Assembly: GCA_020853775.1 (NCBI GenBank)
Contig: JADYYH010000061.1
Span: 1-34,131, forward strand
From: Nitrospira sp.
GTDB lineage: Bacteria; Nitrospirota; Nitrospiria; Nitrospirales; Nitrospiraceae
Direction of reading: 5' to 3'
Length of the DNA: 34,131 bases
Below are positions 27,435 to 34,009 of the stretch, piece by piece. The stretch's first letter is position 1. Each line of letters starts with the position of its first letter. Under the pieces are notes generated by a model, which saw only the letters and a list, made by a program, of their open reading frames with translations, was not told the DNA's origin and ran no database searches. The translations under genes and the position numbers were made by a program.

Positions 27435-28442
27435 CTACCATGGGCTGCCCGCGTGACCGCCGGCAGACCGGTGAAACCGAGTGGGTGGTTGCTTGAGCAA
27501 ATTGCGGTGTCGGTCGTTCCACCGAGCAATGCCCCTGACAATTTCGTTCAGTAGCCATGCTTCCCCTCCTGGGGTGGCACAAATGACCGCCAACATCGGC
27601 GTCAGGGTGTCACTCACCCATCGTTTGACGTTCTGCAGGGTCTGCACCTGCTGCTCCTGGGCCAATCGCCCCTTCTGAAATCCCTCCGTCAGGAGGGCGT
27701 ACCACTCCAACACGGGAGCCCGGTACCGTTCTTCATCCTCGGCATCCTTGGGAATCTGCCGGAAGTCCACATAGGATCTCAGTAAGCCGACCACCAACTC
27801 TTTCCAATCGGCTTCGTCTAGGGTTGCGAATGCTCGGGCACACTGTTCGGCCCGATCCTTCTTGAGCTCTAATTCCCATCGGGTCCCGTAGTCCTGATAG
27901 TTCTCTTGTCCTTTGCTCTGGAGCTCTAATCGTTTGTCATAAATGCGCAAGAGTGTCTGACTCTGCGGACTGCCGAAGTACATGGTCTCACCCGTGGTGC
28001 CCCCTGTCCCATGCGTCATGTTCGAGACGATATGCCGGACCTGAGCCGCCCTTGTGACGCATTGGCCTGCCGAGACCGCTTCTCGGATGGTTGCCACTGG
28101 CACCGTTCCCGCTCGGTCATCGAGGGCGCAATCAATGCGCGTGACGTGGCCTTGTTGGACGTGTACCCACGTGAGGAGAGTGCGGATCTGATCCAGTGTC
28201 AGGGCGGACGCGAGGCCGCCCGACAGATCCACATGAATTTCATTCGGACGCCGAGGGGCATTCGTGCCCAACTTGCCGACCCCACGCAGACCATCGACCC
28301 TCATCCAGGACAAGGGATACCCTCGAAAGCCACCCTTGGCCTTGCTCCAATCGCCGCCAAGGACCTTCATGGTCTCTTGGGGGTTGCTGGCCAGGACCGT
28401 AAAGGCGAGCCAATCAATGGTGAGGGTGAAGCTCGAATCCAT
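27435..28442 (-). CDS. Replication initiation factor, Rep_trans/RstA-like
   Basis: This 335-residue protein resembles the replication initiation factor family (PF02486) found in filamentous phages such as CTXphi (RstA) and in some rolling-circle and integrative elements. The start MDSSFTLTIDWLAFTV has the typical DWLAFT block. RIDCALDD at 102-109 looks like the metal/active-site strand, YFGSPQSQTLLRIYDK at 155-170 carries the probable nicking Tyr168, and RWELELK at 188-194 is the next family block. It would nick a double-strand origin to start rolling-circle replication. An AGGAG sequence lies upstream of the ATG with a longish spacing. It is 42 bp from the AlpA-type gene on the same strand. 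Confidence 0.82.
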   Translation of the reverse strand: MDSSFTLTIDWLAFTVLASNPQETMKVLGGDWSKAKGGFRGYPLSWMRVDGLRGVGKLGTNAPRRPNEIHVDLSGGLASALTLDQIRTLLTWVHVQQGHVTRIDCALDDRAGTVPVATIREAVSAGQCVTRAAQVRHIVSNMTHGTGGTTGETMYFGSPQSQTLLRIYDKRLELQSKGQENYQDYGTRWELELKKDRAEQCARAFATLDEADWKELVVGLLRSYVDFRQIPKDAEDEERYRAPVLEWYALLTEGFQKGRLAQEQQVQTLQNVKRWVSDTLTPMLAVICATPGGEAWLLNEIVRGIARWNDRHRNLLKQPPTRFHRSAGGHAGSPW

Positions 28443-28481
28443 GGAACCTATCGAACTCCTGTAATGAGCGCTGTAGGTAGC

Positions 28482-28506
28482 GCCCCCGTGTTACCAAGAC
28501 GGGGGC
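28482..28506. promoter_or_regulatory. Perfect hairpin upstream of rep, candidate double-strand origin
   Basis: Arms GCCCCCGT (28482-28489) and ACGGGGGC (28499-28506) frame a 9-nt loop. On the rep strand the loop reads CTTGGTAAC, resembling the CTTGATA nick sites of the phiX174/pC194 group. It lies 40-64 nt before the rep ATG. A transcript hairpin is the alternative. Confidence 0.4.
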
Positions 28507-28685
28507 CATTCCGCTCCGCCCCGCAGCCTGCCGGCATGCGGCGCGGACCGGCGTTGTCTTCCGGCGACGGACGACGGTGTTGCTGTGTGACGCGCTCCAA
28601 ACCGGACATCTGCACCTCTTCTTATGCCCTGTTCCCGTTCGGCTCACCCTAGGCGAATCATCGGATCGAAGCAAAGGCCCCGAAA

Positions 28686-28735
28686 GGGGTCACTAGGGGT
28701 CACGAGGGGACAGCAGAGGACAGATTGTGGGACAG
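28686..28735. repeat. Five 10-bp tandem repeats, iteron-like
   Basis: Units GGGGTCACTA, GGGGTCACGA, GGGGACAGCA, GAGGACAGAT and TGTGGGACAG follow each other with a 10-bp period, one helical turn. The last two are degenerate. They may be binding sites for Rep, the AlpA-type protein or the integrase. Confidence 0.6.
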
Positions 28736-28770
28736 CTCAGACGCAAAAGGAAGTGAGCAGAAGGAGGCGT

Positions 28771-28857
28771 ATGTGCGCTTTGCTGCGCTCAGAGCGGCGA
28801 TTGTGTGCATCGTTCGGAGGTGAGATAGGGAGCGAACAGAAATCAGCTCGTTATTGA
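28771..28857 (+). CDS. Possible 28-residue ORF
   Basis: AAGGAGGCGT stands directly before ATG and the frame encodes MCALLRSERR to SARY, then a stop. It has a strong ribosome site but no other support; a chance ORF is the likelier reading. Confidence 0.15.
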   Translation: MCALLRSERRLCASFGGEIGSEQKSARY

Positions 28858-29072
28858 GTGGTGCGCGAAAAAAAAGTTTGGAAGGCATCCCTTGGGTTAT
28901 CGGCTAGGATCAGAGCAGCCGACAAGAGTGAAACCGGATCACAGAGGTAGGGCAGAGCGGTGTCCTCACACTTTTCGATGACCGTGGCTGGTGCGAGCAT
29001 CGCCTAGGATGGCATGAAGACGCGACTCGCCTGAGTGACATCTCACAAGGCAATAAGCGAAAGGATAGCGGC

Positions 29073-29837
29073 ATGACAAAAACACATGGGTGGCGGTGGT
29101 TCTTCTGTCTAGCCGCGCTGATCGTTGTAACCGAGCTGAGTGCGTGCGCAGTGGGGAGAGCCCTGCCGTTTGGTGGAGAGAGCTGGCACGAGGAAGTGCA
29201 GTTGCATGACGGCAGCAAGATCGTCGTCGAACGCATGGTCAAACGGGGTGGGCGGCATGAGGTCGGACAGAAGCCCTCATTCAAAGAACAGCGGCTGAGT
29301 TTTACCGTGCTCGGCAGCAACCAAACTATTACATGGGAGGATCACGCCAGCCCCGATCTTGGCCAGGCGAATTTTCTGCCCATGGCGTTAGAGGTCGTTC
29401 GAGGCGTGCCGTACCTCGTGGTCTATCCCATGGGCTGCTTGTCCTATAACAAATGGGGCCGACCCAATCCGCCTTACGTGATCTTCCAGTACCAAGGGAG
29501 CGAGTGGAACCGAGTCCCCTTGCAAGAATTGCCCACAGAAATCACCACCCCCAACATGATCTTTTCCATGCCCGATGTCGTCGTTGAGAAATTCGGCACG
29601 CGGGTTATTGCGGCCGACACGATCAAAGGAGTCATCGATGGCTATGAGCAGCCTGAATTCAAAACCATTCTGCGGGAAGAAGTGAAGCCGAACAGGGATA
29701 GTCAAACAAGTTGCGCAATCCCATCAACGGCAGCGGCAAAACTAATTGTGCCAGAAATAGATGGAAGGCCTCTTTATTATAACTGGTGGCCTTTAGCATC
29801 GGAGTGGCTTGAAAGAACGTATGGCAAGAGCAAGTAA
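29073..29837 (+). CDS. Lipoprotein, putative immunity-like paralogue 1
   Basis: The 254-residue protein starts with a lipoprotein signal (MTKTHGWRWFFCLAALIVVTELSAC, lipobox LSAC, Cys25). It belongs to a paralogous family with three others in this cluster. Shared blocks are LPFGG-SW-EEV, LHDG, KI/TVVER, the central CLSYNKWGRPNPPYVxF, and the following WNRVPLQELPTE. From about residue 210 its C-terminus is unlike the other copies. AAAGGAT gives a ribosome site. No lipase gene of its own lies upstream, so it is an orphan copy. An immunity role against lipase effectors is inferred from gene order and lipoprotein export; the family itself is not one I can name. Confidence 0.75.
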   Translation: MTKTHGWRWFFCLAALIVVTELSACAVGRALPFGGESWHEEVQLHDGSKIVVERMVKRGGRHEVGQKPSFKEQRLSFTVLGSNQTITWEDHASPDLGQANFLPMALEVVRGVPYLVVYPMGCLSYNKWGRPNPPYVIFQYQGSEWNRVPLQELPTEITTPNMIFSMPDVVVEKFGTRVIAADTIKGVIDGYEQPEFKTILREEVKPNRDSQTSCAIPSTAAAKLIVPEIDGRPLYYNWWPLASEWLERTYGKSK

Positions 29838-29875
29838 TGCTGCCCGCAAGTCTAGTTATCCTAAGGAGAAGATGA

Positions 29876-30604
29876 ATGGCCACAACACGTGAGTGGCGGT
29901 GGTTCTTCTGTCTAACCGCGCTGATGGGTGTAACCGAGCTGAGTGCGTGCGCAGTGGGGAGAGCTCTGCCGTTTGGTGGGGATAGCTGGCACGAAGAAGT
30001 GCGGTTGCATGATGGGCGCACACTGGTGGTCGAGCGTATGGTTCAACGCGGTGGACGGCATGAGGTTGGGCAACCACCTCCGATCAAAGAACAGACCATC
30101 GTGTTCACACTGCCTGGGTCAAAGACGCGCGTGACGTGGACCAGCGAGTATGGGGAAGACATCGGGCGCACCAATTTTGTCCTGCTGGCCGTGCATGTGC
30201 TGAACGGCACACCGTACCTCGTGACGGAGCCCAATCTGTGCCTGTCGTATAACAAATGGGGACGCCCGAACCCACCCTACGTGGTCTTCAAATACGACGG
30301 CACCGCGTGGCAACGTATTCCTCTAGTAGATCTTCCGACCGAGTTTAGCACTCTCAATGTCGCGATCAGCCTGGATTCAGGGATTGTTCAGAAAATGATC
30401 AAGCGGGGGCTTGTACCGGTAGAGGAAATCCAAAAACTCAATCGCTCCCTCCCGCAGCCCGAATACCAAACCCTATTGCGGGAGCCGGTGAAGACGGGCT
30501 CTCCGGGCTCTACGAACTGCGAGGAGCGGGTGCTTTACAAGGGGCAGTGGATTTTACCCAACGACCCTATCGCACGAGAATTCATTGATCGACAGAAAAA
30601 ATAG
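29876..30604 (+). CDS. Lipoprotein, putative immunity-like paralogue 2
   Basis: The protein has 242 residues and a lipobox LSAC at Cys25, with a signal peptide nearly identical to paralogue 1 (REWRWFFCLTALMGVTELSAC). The middle contains TSEYGEDIGRTNFVLLAVHVLNGTPYLV, then LCLSYNKWGRPNPPYV and QRIPLVDLPTEF. The C-terminal 40 residues (about 200-242) are almost identical to those of paralogue 4. AAGGAG precedes the ATG. It lies 38 bp after paralogue 1 and 37 bp before lipase 1. By analogy with the coupled pairs downstream, it is a second orphan immunity-like gene. Confidence 0.75.
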   Translation: MATTREWRWFFCLTALMGVTELSACAVGRALPFGGDSWHEEVRLHDGRTLVVERMVQRGGRHEVGQPPPIKEQTIVFTLPGSKTRVTWTSEYGEDIGRTNFVLLAVHVLNGTPYLVTEPNLCLSYNKWGRPNPPYVVFKYDGTAWQRIPLVDLPTEFSTLNVAISLDSGIVQKMIKRGLVPVEEIQKLNRSLPQPEYQTLLREPVKTGSPGSTNCEERVLYKGQWILPNDPIAREFIDRQKK

Positions 30605-30810
30605 AATTGTATAGTCATCTGTTGAACGAGGAGATGAAGCTATGCCCACAACGATTCAGTATGCCTTGTTCGCCGGTGCTTCCTACCATGATACGCGTGC
30701 TGATCTTAATCGCTTTCCTATTCCAAATGACTGGAACGTGGTTTCGTTGGTGCCTCAAGATTCTTCAACCGGGTTTGAGGCTTCGGCCTATAGAAATCCA
30801 CTGACGAATG
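30482..30810 (+). repeat. Segment duplicated at 33438-33764 (paralogue-2 end plus lipase-1 start)
   Basis: The 3' end of paralogue 2, the 37-bp gap and the first 170 bp of lipase 1 match the paralogue 4/lipase 3 junction at an offset of about 2956 bp, with only scattered differences. The identity crosses a gene boundary, which indicates a tandem cassette duplication. Confidence 0.85.
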
Positions 30811-31115
30811 AAATTGTAATTTCGTATGCGGGTACCAACCCGTCCGATCTCTCAGGCGACATCGCGGCAAATATCGGACTGGCCACTGGCGTCGGTTCAG
30901 CCCAGCTCTTACAGGCAGCCGAATACTATCTGCAAATCAAGGCTGGCAATCCAACCGCAAGTATTACCTTTACCGGTCACAGCTTGGGTGGCGGGCTCGC
31001 GGCGCTCATGGGCGTGTTCTTCGGTCAACAGGCAGTCACGTTCGATCAAGCGCCGTTTGCCAATTCAGCAACGCTGAATGTGCTCAGAAATTCTCTCGAA
31101 AGGATCGCCGCATGA
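30642..31115 (+). CDS. Lipase 1 (class 3-like), internally deleted short form
   Basis: The 157-residue protein has the N-terminal lipase part YALFAGASYHDTR-NRFPIP, then EIVISYAGTNP, and a GHSLGGGLAALMG nucleophile elbow at 112-117 with Ser114. Then VTFDQAPF follows, and the chain ends after 20 more residues. Lipase 2 continues for about 165 residues here, including the likely catalytic His. No signal peptide is present. A GAGGAG ribosome site precedes the ATG. The 3' end, ERIAA plus ATGA, matches the end of lipase 2 in form and overlaps paralogue 3. It looks like an in-frame internal deletion, and probably an inactive enzyme. Confidence 0.75.
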   Translation: MPTTIQYALFAGASYHDTRADLNRFPIPNDWNVVSLVPQDSSTGFEASAYRNPLTNEIVISYAGTNPSDLSGDIAANIGLATGVGSAQLLQAAEYYLQIKAGNPTASITFTGHSLGGGLAALMGVFFGQQAVTFDQAPFANSATLNVLRNSLERIAA

Positions 31116-31852
31116 GAAACGCATACGAATGGCGACGACTGTTGCTGCTAATCAGCCTGGTCGTCAGTCTCGATATGAGTGGATGTGCAGAAGTAGGCGC
31201 TCTGCCATTCGGCGATCCAAGCTGGAAAGAAGAAGTGCTCTTGCACGATGGCAGTAAGATCGTTGTCGAGCGGTCGCAAAGTTATGGGGGGCGGCATGAA
31301 CCTGGACAATCATCGCCGATCAAAGAACAAACGGTGACGTTTACCCTGCCCAATACGAGCACAACCCTTGAGTTTAAGAGTGAATATGGCGAAGACATCG
31401 GGCGTGCCAACTTCGAGCTGCTTGCGCTGCATATACTCCACGGCACTCCGTACATCGTAACCGTGCCAAATTTATGTCTGTCGTATAACAAGTGGGGGCG
31501 ACCGAACCCACCCTATGTGTTCTTCCAATACGACAGCAAGGCGTGGCAGCGCATCACGTTGGAAGAACTCCCGACACAATTCAAGAACATCAATTTGGTC
31601 ATCAATTCCAAAGGCAAGGAGAAAATCCTCACGGCGCAATCCATCGTCACCGCGGAGCTTGTCAAGAAACTGAACGGTGAGTTGGAACAGCCTGAATACA
31701 AGACCGTCCTGCGGGAGGCACTGAAACTGGGGGGGGAGTCCTTAGTCAATTGCGAGGAGAGGGTTAGAGTAAAAGATGGTTGGATTTCTCCGGGTGGTTC
31801 AAAAGCGCCCATTCCTATAGCACCACGCGCACCGATTGACGTGACCAAATGA
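31112..31852 (+). CDS. Lipoprotein, putative immunity-like paralogue 3
   Basis: The protein has 246 residues and a lipobox MSGC (Cys at about 25). It shares LPFGDPSWKEEV, LHDGSKIVVERSQ, GEDIGRANFELLALHILHGTPYIVT, LCLSYNKWGRPNPPYVFF, and a Cys-containing CEERV region near the C-terminus. The start ATG overlaps the lipase 1 stop as ATGA, with GAAAGGAT in the lipase end as ribosome site, so translation is coupled. This order (lipase then exported partner) fits an effector/immunity pair, in which the partner would protect the periplasm. The sequence is compatible with but does not prove this role. Confidence 0.78.
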   Translation: MRNAYEWRRLLLLISLVVSLDMSGCAEVGALPFGDPSWKEEVLLHDGSKIVVERSQSYGGRHEPGQSSPIKEQTVTFTLPNTSTTLEFKSEYGEDIGRANFELLALHILHGTPYIVTVPNLCLSYNKWGRPNPPYVFFQYDSKAWQRITLEELPTQFKNINLVINSKGKEKILTAQSIVTAELVKKLNGELEQPEYKTVLREALKLGGESLVNCEERVRVKDGWISPGGSKAPIPIAPRAPIDVTK

Positions 31853-31899
31853 AGTTTGTAATCAATTTAATGATCTCGAAATTTTAGGGAGAGCAAATC

Positions 31900-32832
31900 A
31901 TGCCTTCAACACTCGATTACGCGTTAATGGCTGGCGCTTCTTATGTTGATACTCGTGGTTTAACTAATCGGTTTCCAGTTCCGGAAAATTGGGTCAGCTT
32001 CAAGCATGAATCTGGGACTAGTGGTTTTGAGGCGATTTCTTTCGTGAAAGGTACCGAGATCGTCATCTCCTATGCCGGCACGAATCCCAATGACGGCATC
32101 CTTCCCCTAGGGCCGGACAATCAGCCGAATATCGGATTGGCCACACGCATTGGATCCGCCCAGCTTCAGCAAGCCGCCGAATACTACTTGCAAGTCAAGG
32201 CAGCCAACCCTACTGCCAACATTACATTCACAGGCTACAGTTTGGGCGGCGGGCTGGCGGCGCTGATGGGCGTGTTCTTCGGCAAGCAAGCGGTCACGTT
32301 CGACCAAGCGCCGTTTGACAATTCGGCGGAGGCGAGTGTCATCCCACCGGATGTGGCGGCGAATCTGAAGGCCAGCTTGCTTGCCAATGGCCATACAGAA
32401 GCCGAAATCGCCGGCCTCACAGCCTTTCTTCAGATCCGCGCGGTCCTACCCATGGGCGAGATCCCGAACACCAGCTTAGTGACCAGCATCAACGTGCAGG
32501 GGGAATTCTTATCCGGGGTACCCTGGAATAGCGCGAATCGCATTGGCCTTCCGGCCTACATCCCTAACAGTGCTGCGGGGGTGTCCGGCTTCGATTTGCA
32601 CTCCCAGGCCTTGCTCACCGCCTTCTTGCAAAGCATACATACGGCCCCGTCTCAGCGGGCGCTCAACGACGTCACGTTCAAGCTTACTGATTTGATGGGG
32701 ATTATCTTTGCGGAGACCTTATATGCACGCTCAACAGGTAAGGTGAATACGACTACAGCAGAGGAAGATTATCCCCAATGCGCGTCTGATCCCGCATTTC
32801 CGGCATACGAGATGGAAAGGAGCGCGGCATGA
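31900..32832 (+). CDS. Lipase 2 (class 3-like), full-length form
   Basis: The 310-residue protein is the only complete lipase of the cluster. YALMAGASYVDTR-NRFPVP (6-28) is the same start as lipase 1, then EIVISYAGTNP, and a nucleophile elbow GYSLGGG at 112-118 with Ser114 (Tyr replaces the usual His). VTFDQAPF at 132-139 and FDLHSQALL with His234 are candidate Asp/His positions, though unproven. INVQGEFLSGVPW (about 197-209) is typical of the lipase N-terminal domain of large calcium-binding proteins. No signal peptide is visible, so it needs a dedicated secretion route if exported. The 3' end overlaps paralogue 4 as ATGA, with AAAGGAG as its ribosome site. Confidence 0.82.
   Translation: MPSTLDYALMAGASYVDTRGLTNRFPVPENWVSFKHESGTSGFEAISFVKGTEIVISYAGTNPNDGILPLGPDNQPNIGLATRIGSAQLQQAAEYYLQVKAANPTANITFTGYSLGGGLAALMGVFFGKQAVTFDQAPFDNSAEASVIPPDVAANLKASLLANGHTEAEIAGLTAFLQIRAVLPMGEIPNTSLVTSINVQGEFLSGVPWNSANRIGLPAYIPNSAAGVSGFDLHSQALLTAFLQSIHTAPSQRALNDVTFKLTDLMGIIFAETLYARSTGKVNTTTAEEDYPQCASDPAFPAYEMERSAA
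32055..32145 (+). repeat. 91-bp segment of lipase 2 identical to 33765-33855
   Basis: Positions 32055-32145 match 33765-33855 without a difference by my reading, then the sequences diverge. This marks the donor of the middle part of lipase 3. Confidence 0.9.
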
Positions 32833-33560
32833 CTCATCGACATAGTATGTGGGCGCGGTGCTGCACGACGATTAGCCTGGTCCTGACTGTGGGGGTGGCG
32901 ATGAATGCCGAGGCGGGCTTCTTGGGACTCGGTGGAGATAGCTGGAAGGAAGAAGTGCTCTTACATGATGGACGTAAGGTGGTGATTACCCGGTCGCAGA
33001 CCTATGGGGGCAGCCGTGAAATTGGGCAACCGCCTCCAATCAAGGAACATACCATCACGTTCACGCTGCCCAATACAGACAAAGCCATCGAATGGACCAG
33101 TGAATACGGAGAAGATATCGGACGCACGAACTTCTTCCTGCTGGCCGTGCATGTGCTGAGCGGGAAACCCTACATCGTCGCGGAGCCATACATGTGCTTG
33201 TCCTATAACAAGTGGGGTCGCCCGAACCCACCCTATGTGGTCTTCAAGTACGAAGGCACCGCCTGGCAGCGCATTCCGCTTGCTGAGCTTCCTGCCGAGT
33301 TTACCACGATAAATGTGGCGCTCGCTGTGATGGGCCGTGAGGTAAAACACCTTGTTGAACTGGGGTTTGTTTCTTCAGAGACCATCAAAAAGTTAAACGA
33401 TCATATTGATAGGCGTGAGGTCAAAACCTTGCTGCGGGAGCCGGTGAAGGCAGGATCGCCGGGCTCCACGAATTGCGAGGAACGGGTTCTCTACAAAGGG
33501 CAGTGGATTTTACCCAACGACCCTATCGCACGAGAATTCATTGATCGACAGAAAAAATAG
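32829..33560 (+). CDS. Exported immunity-like paralogue 4 (no lipobox)
   Basis: The 243-residue protein shares all family blocks (GDSWKEEVLLHDGRKVV, GEDIGRTNFFLLAVHVL, CLSYNKWGRPNPPYVVFKYEG). Its signal peptide ends MNAEAGFLG, so it should be cleaved by signal peptidase I after AEA; no lipobox Cys follows. It would be a soluble periplasmic protein, unlike its three paralogues. The last 40 residues are almost identical to those of paralogue 2. The start overlaps the lipase 2 stop (ATGA). An immunity role is inferred, as for the others. Confidence 0.78.
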   Translation: MTHRHSMWARCCTTISLVLTVGVAMNAEAGFLGLGGDSWKEEVLLHDGRKVVITRSQTYGGSREIGQPPPIKEHTITFTLPNTDKAIEWTSEYGEDIGRTNFFLLAVHVLSGKPYIVAEPYMCLSYNKWGRPNPPYVVFKYEGTAWQRIPLAELPAEFTTINVALAVMGREVKHLVELGFVSSETIKKLNDHIDRREVKTLLREPVKAGSPGSTNCEERVLYKGQWILPNDPIAREFIDRQKK

Positions 33561-33597
33561 AGCTGTATAGTCACCTGTTGAACGAGGAGATGAAGCT

Positions 33598-33888
33598 ATG
33601 CCCACAACGATTCAGTATGCCTTGCTCGCTGGTGCTTCCTACCATGATACGCGCGTTGACCTTAATCGCTTTCCTATTCCAAATGGCTGGAACGTGGTTT
33701 CGTTGGTGCCTCAAGATTCTTCAAGCGGGTTTGAGGCTTCGGCCTATAGATACTCACTAACTAACGAGATCGTCATCTCCTATGCCGGCACGAATCCCAA
33801 TGACGGCATCCTTCCCCTAGGGCCGGACAATCAGCCGAATATCGGATTGGCCACAGTGACGTTGGCGCCACAACGAGACAACTCTTAA
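33598..33888 (+). pseudogene. Lipase 3, truncated chimera
   Basis: The 96-residue product starts like lipase 1 (YALLAGASYHDTRVDLNRFPIP, SSGFEASAY), then from about residue 57 has the exact sequence of lipase 2 (EIVISYAGTNPNDGILPLGPDNQPNIGLAT). After that the similarity ends and unrelated codons lead to a stop. It has no nucleophile elbow and cannot be a working lipase. It is 37 bp after paralogue 4 and keeps the GAGGAG ribosome site. The break at 33855 is the end of the cassette array. Confidence 0.8.
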
Positions 33889-33950
33889 CTAGAGCAGACC
33901 ACCTCTTCGGCGCGCATGCTGCTTAAAGATCTTGTCGTCCGAGGTCATTT

Positions 33951-33972
33951 CACTGTGGTCATTTTTGTGTCA
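33951..33972. repeat. 22-bp direct repeat, right copy
   Basis: Identical to 26057-26078. On the minus strand it reads DTKMTTV, then K and a stop, as if a remnant of the end of a related integrase. It overlaps the probable start of the insertion-sequence end by a few bases. Confidence 0.85.
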
Positions 33973-34009
33973 GAAACTATCCAAAACCTTAAAATGCCCT
34001 GTACTGCGT

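Larger units (their letters stand above)
28443..29072. other. Intergenic region of 630 bp between rep and the cargo genes
   Basis: No convincing gene is found here. It contains a GC-rich perfect hairpin, five 10-bp tandem repeats and one very short reading frame with a good ribosome site (28771-28857). It separates the divergent rep module (minus strand) and cargo genes (plus strand), so promoters and the replication origin probably lie here. No clear sigma70 pair was found for the cargo genes. Confidence 0.6.

Noticed and set aside
26057-33972. CRISPR array
   Set aside because: The 22-bp repeat occurs only twice and 7.9 kb apart, and no regularly spaced repeats with unique spacers were seen anywhere in the window.
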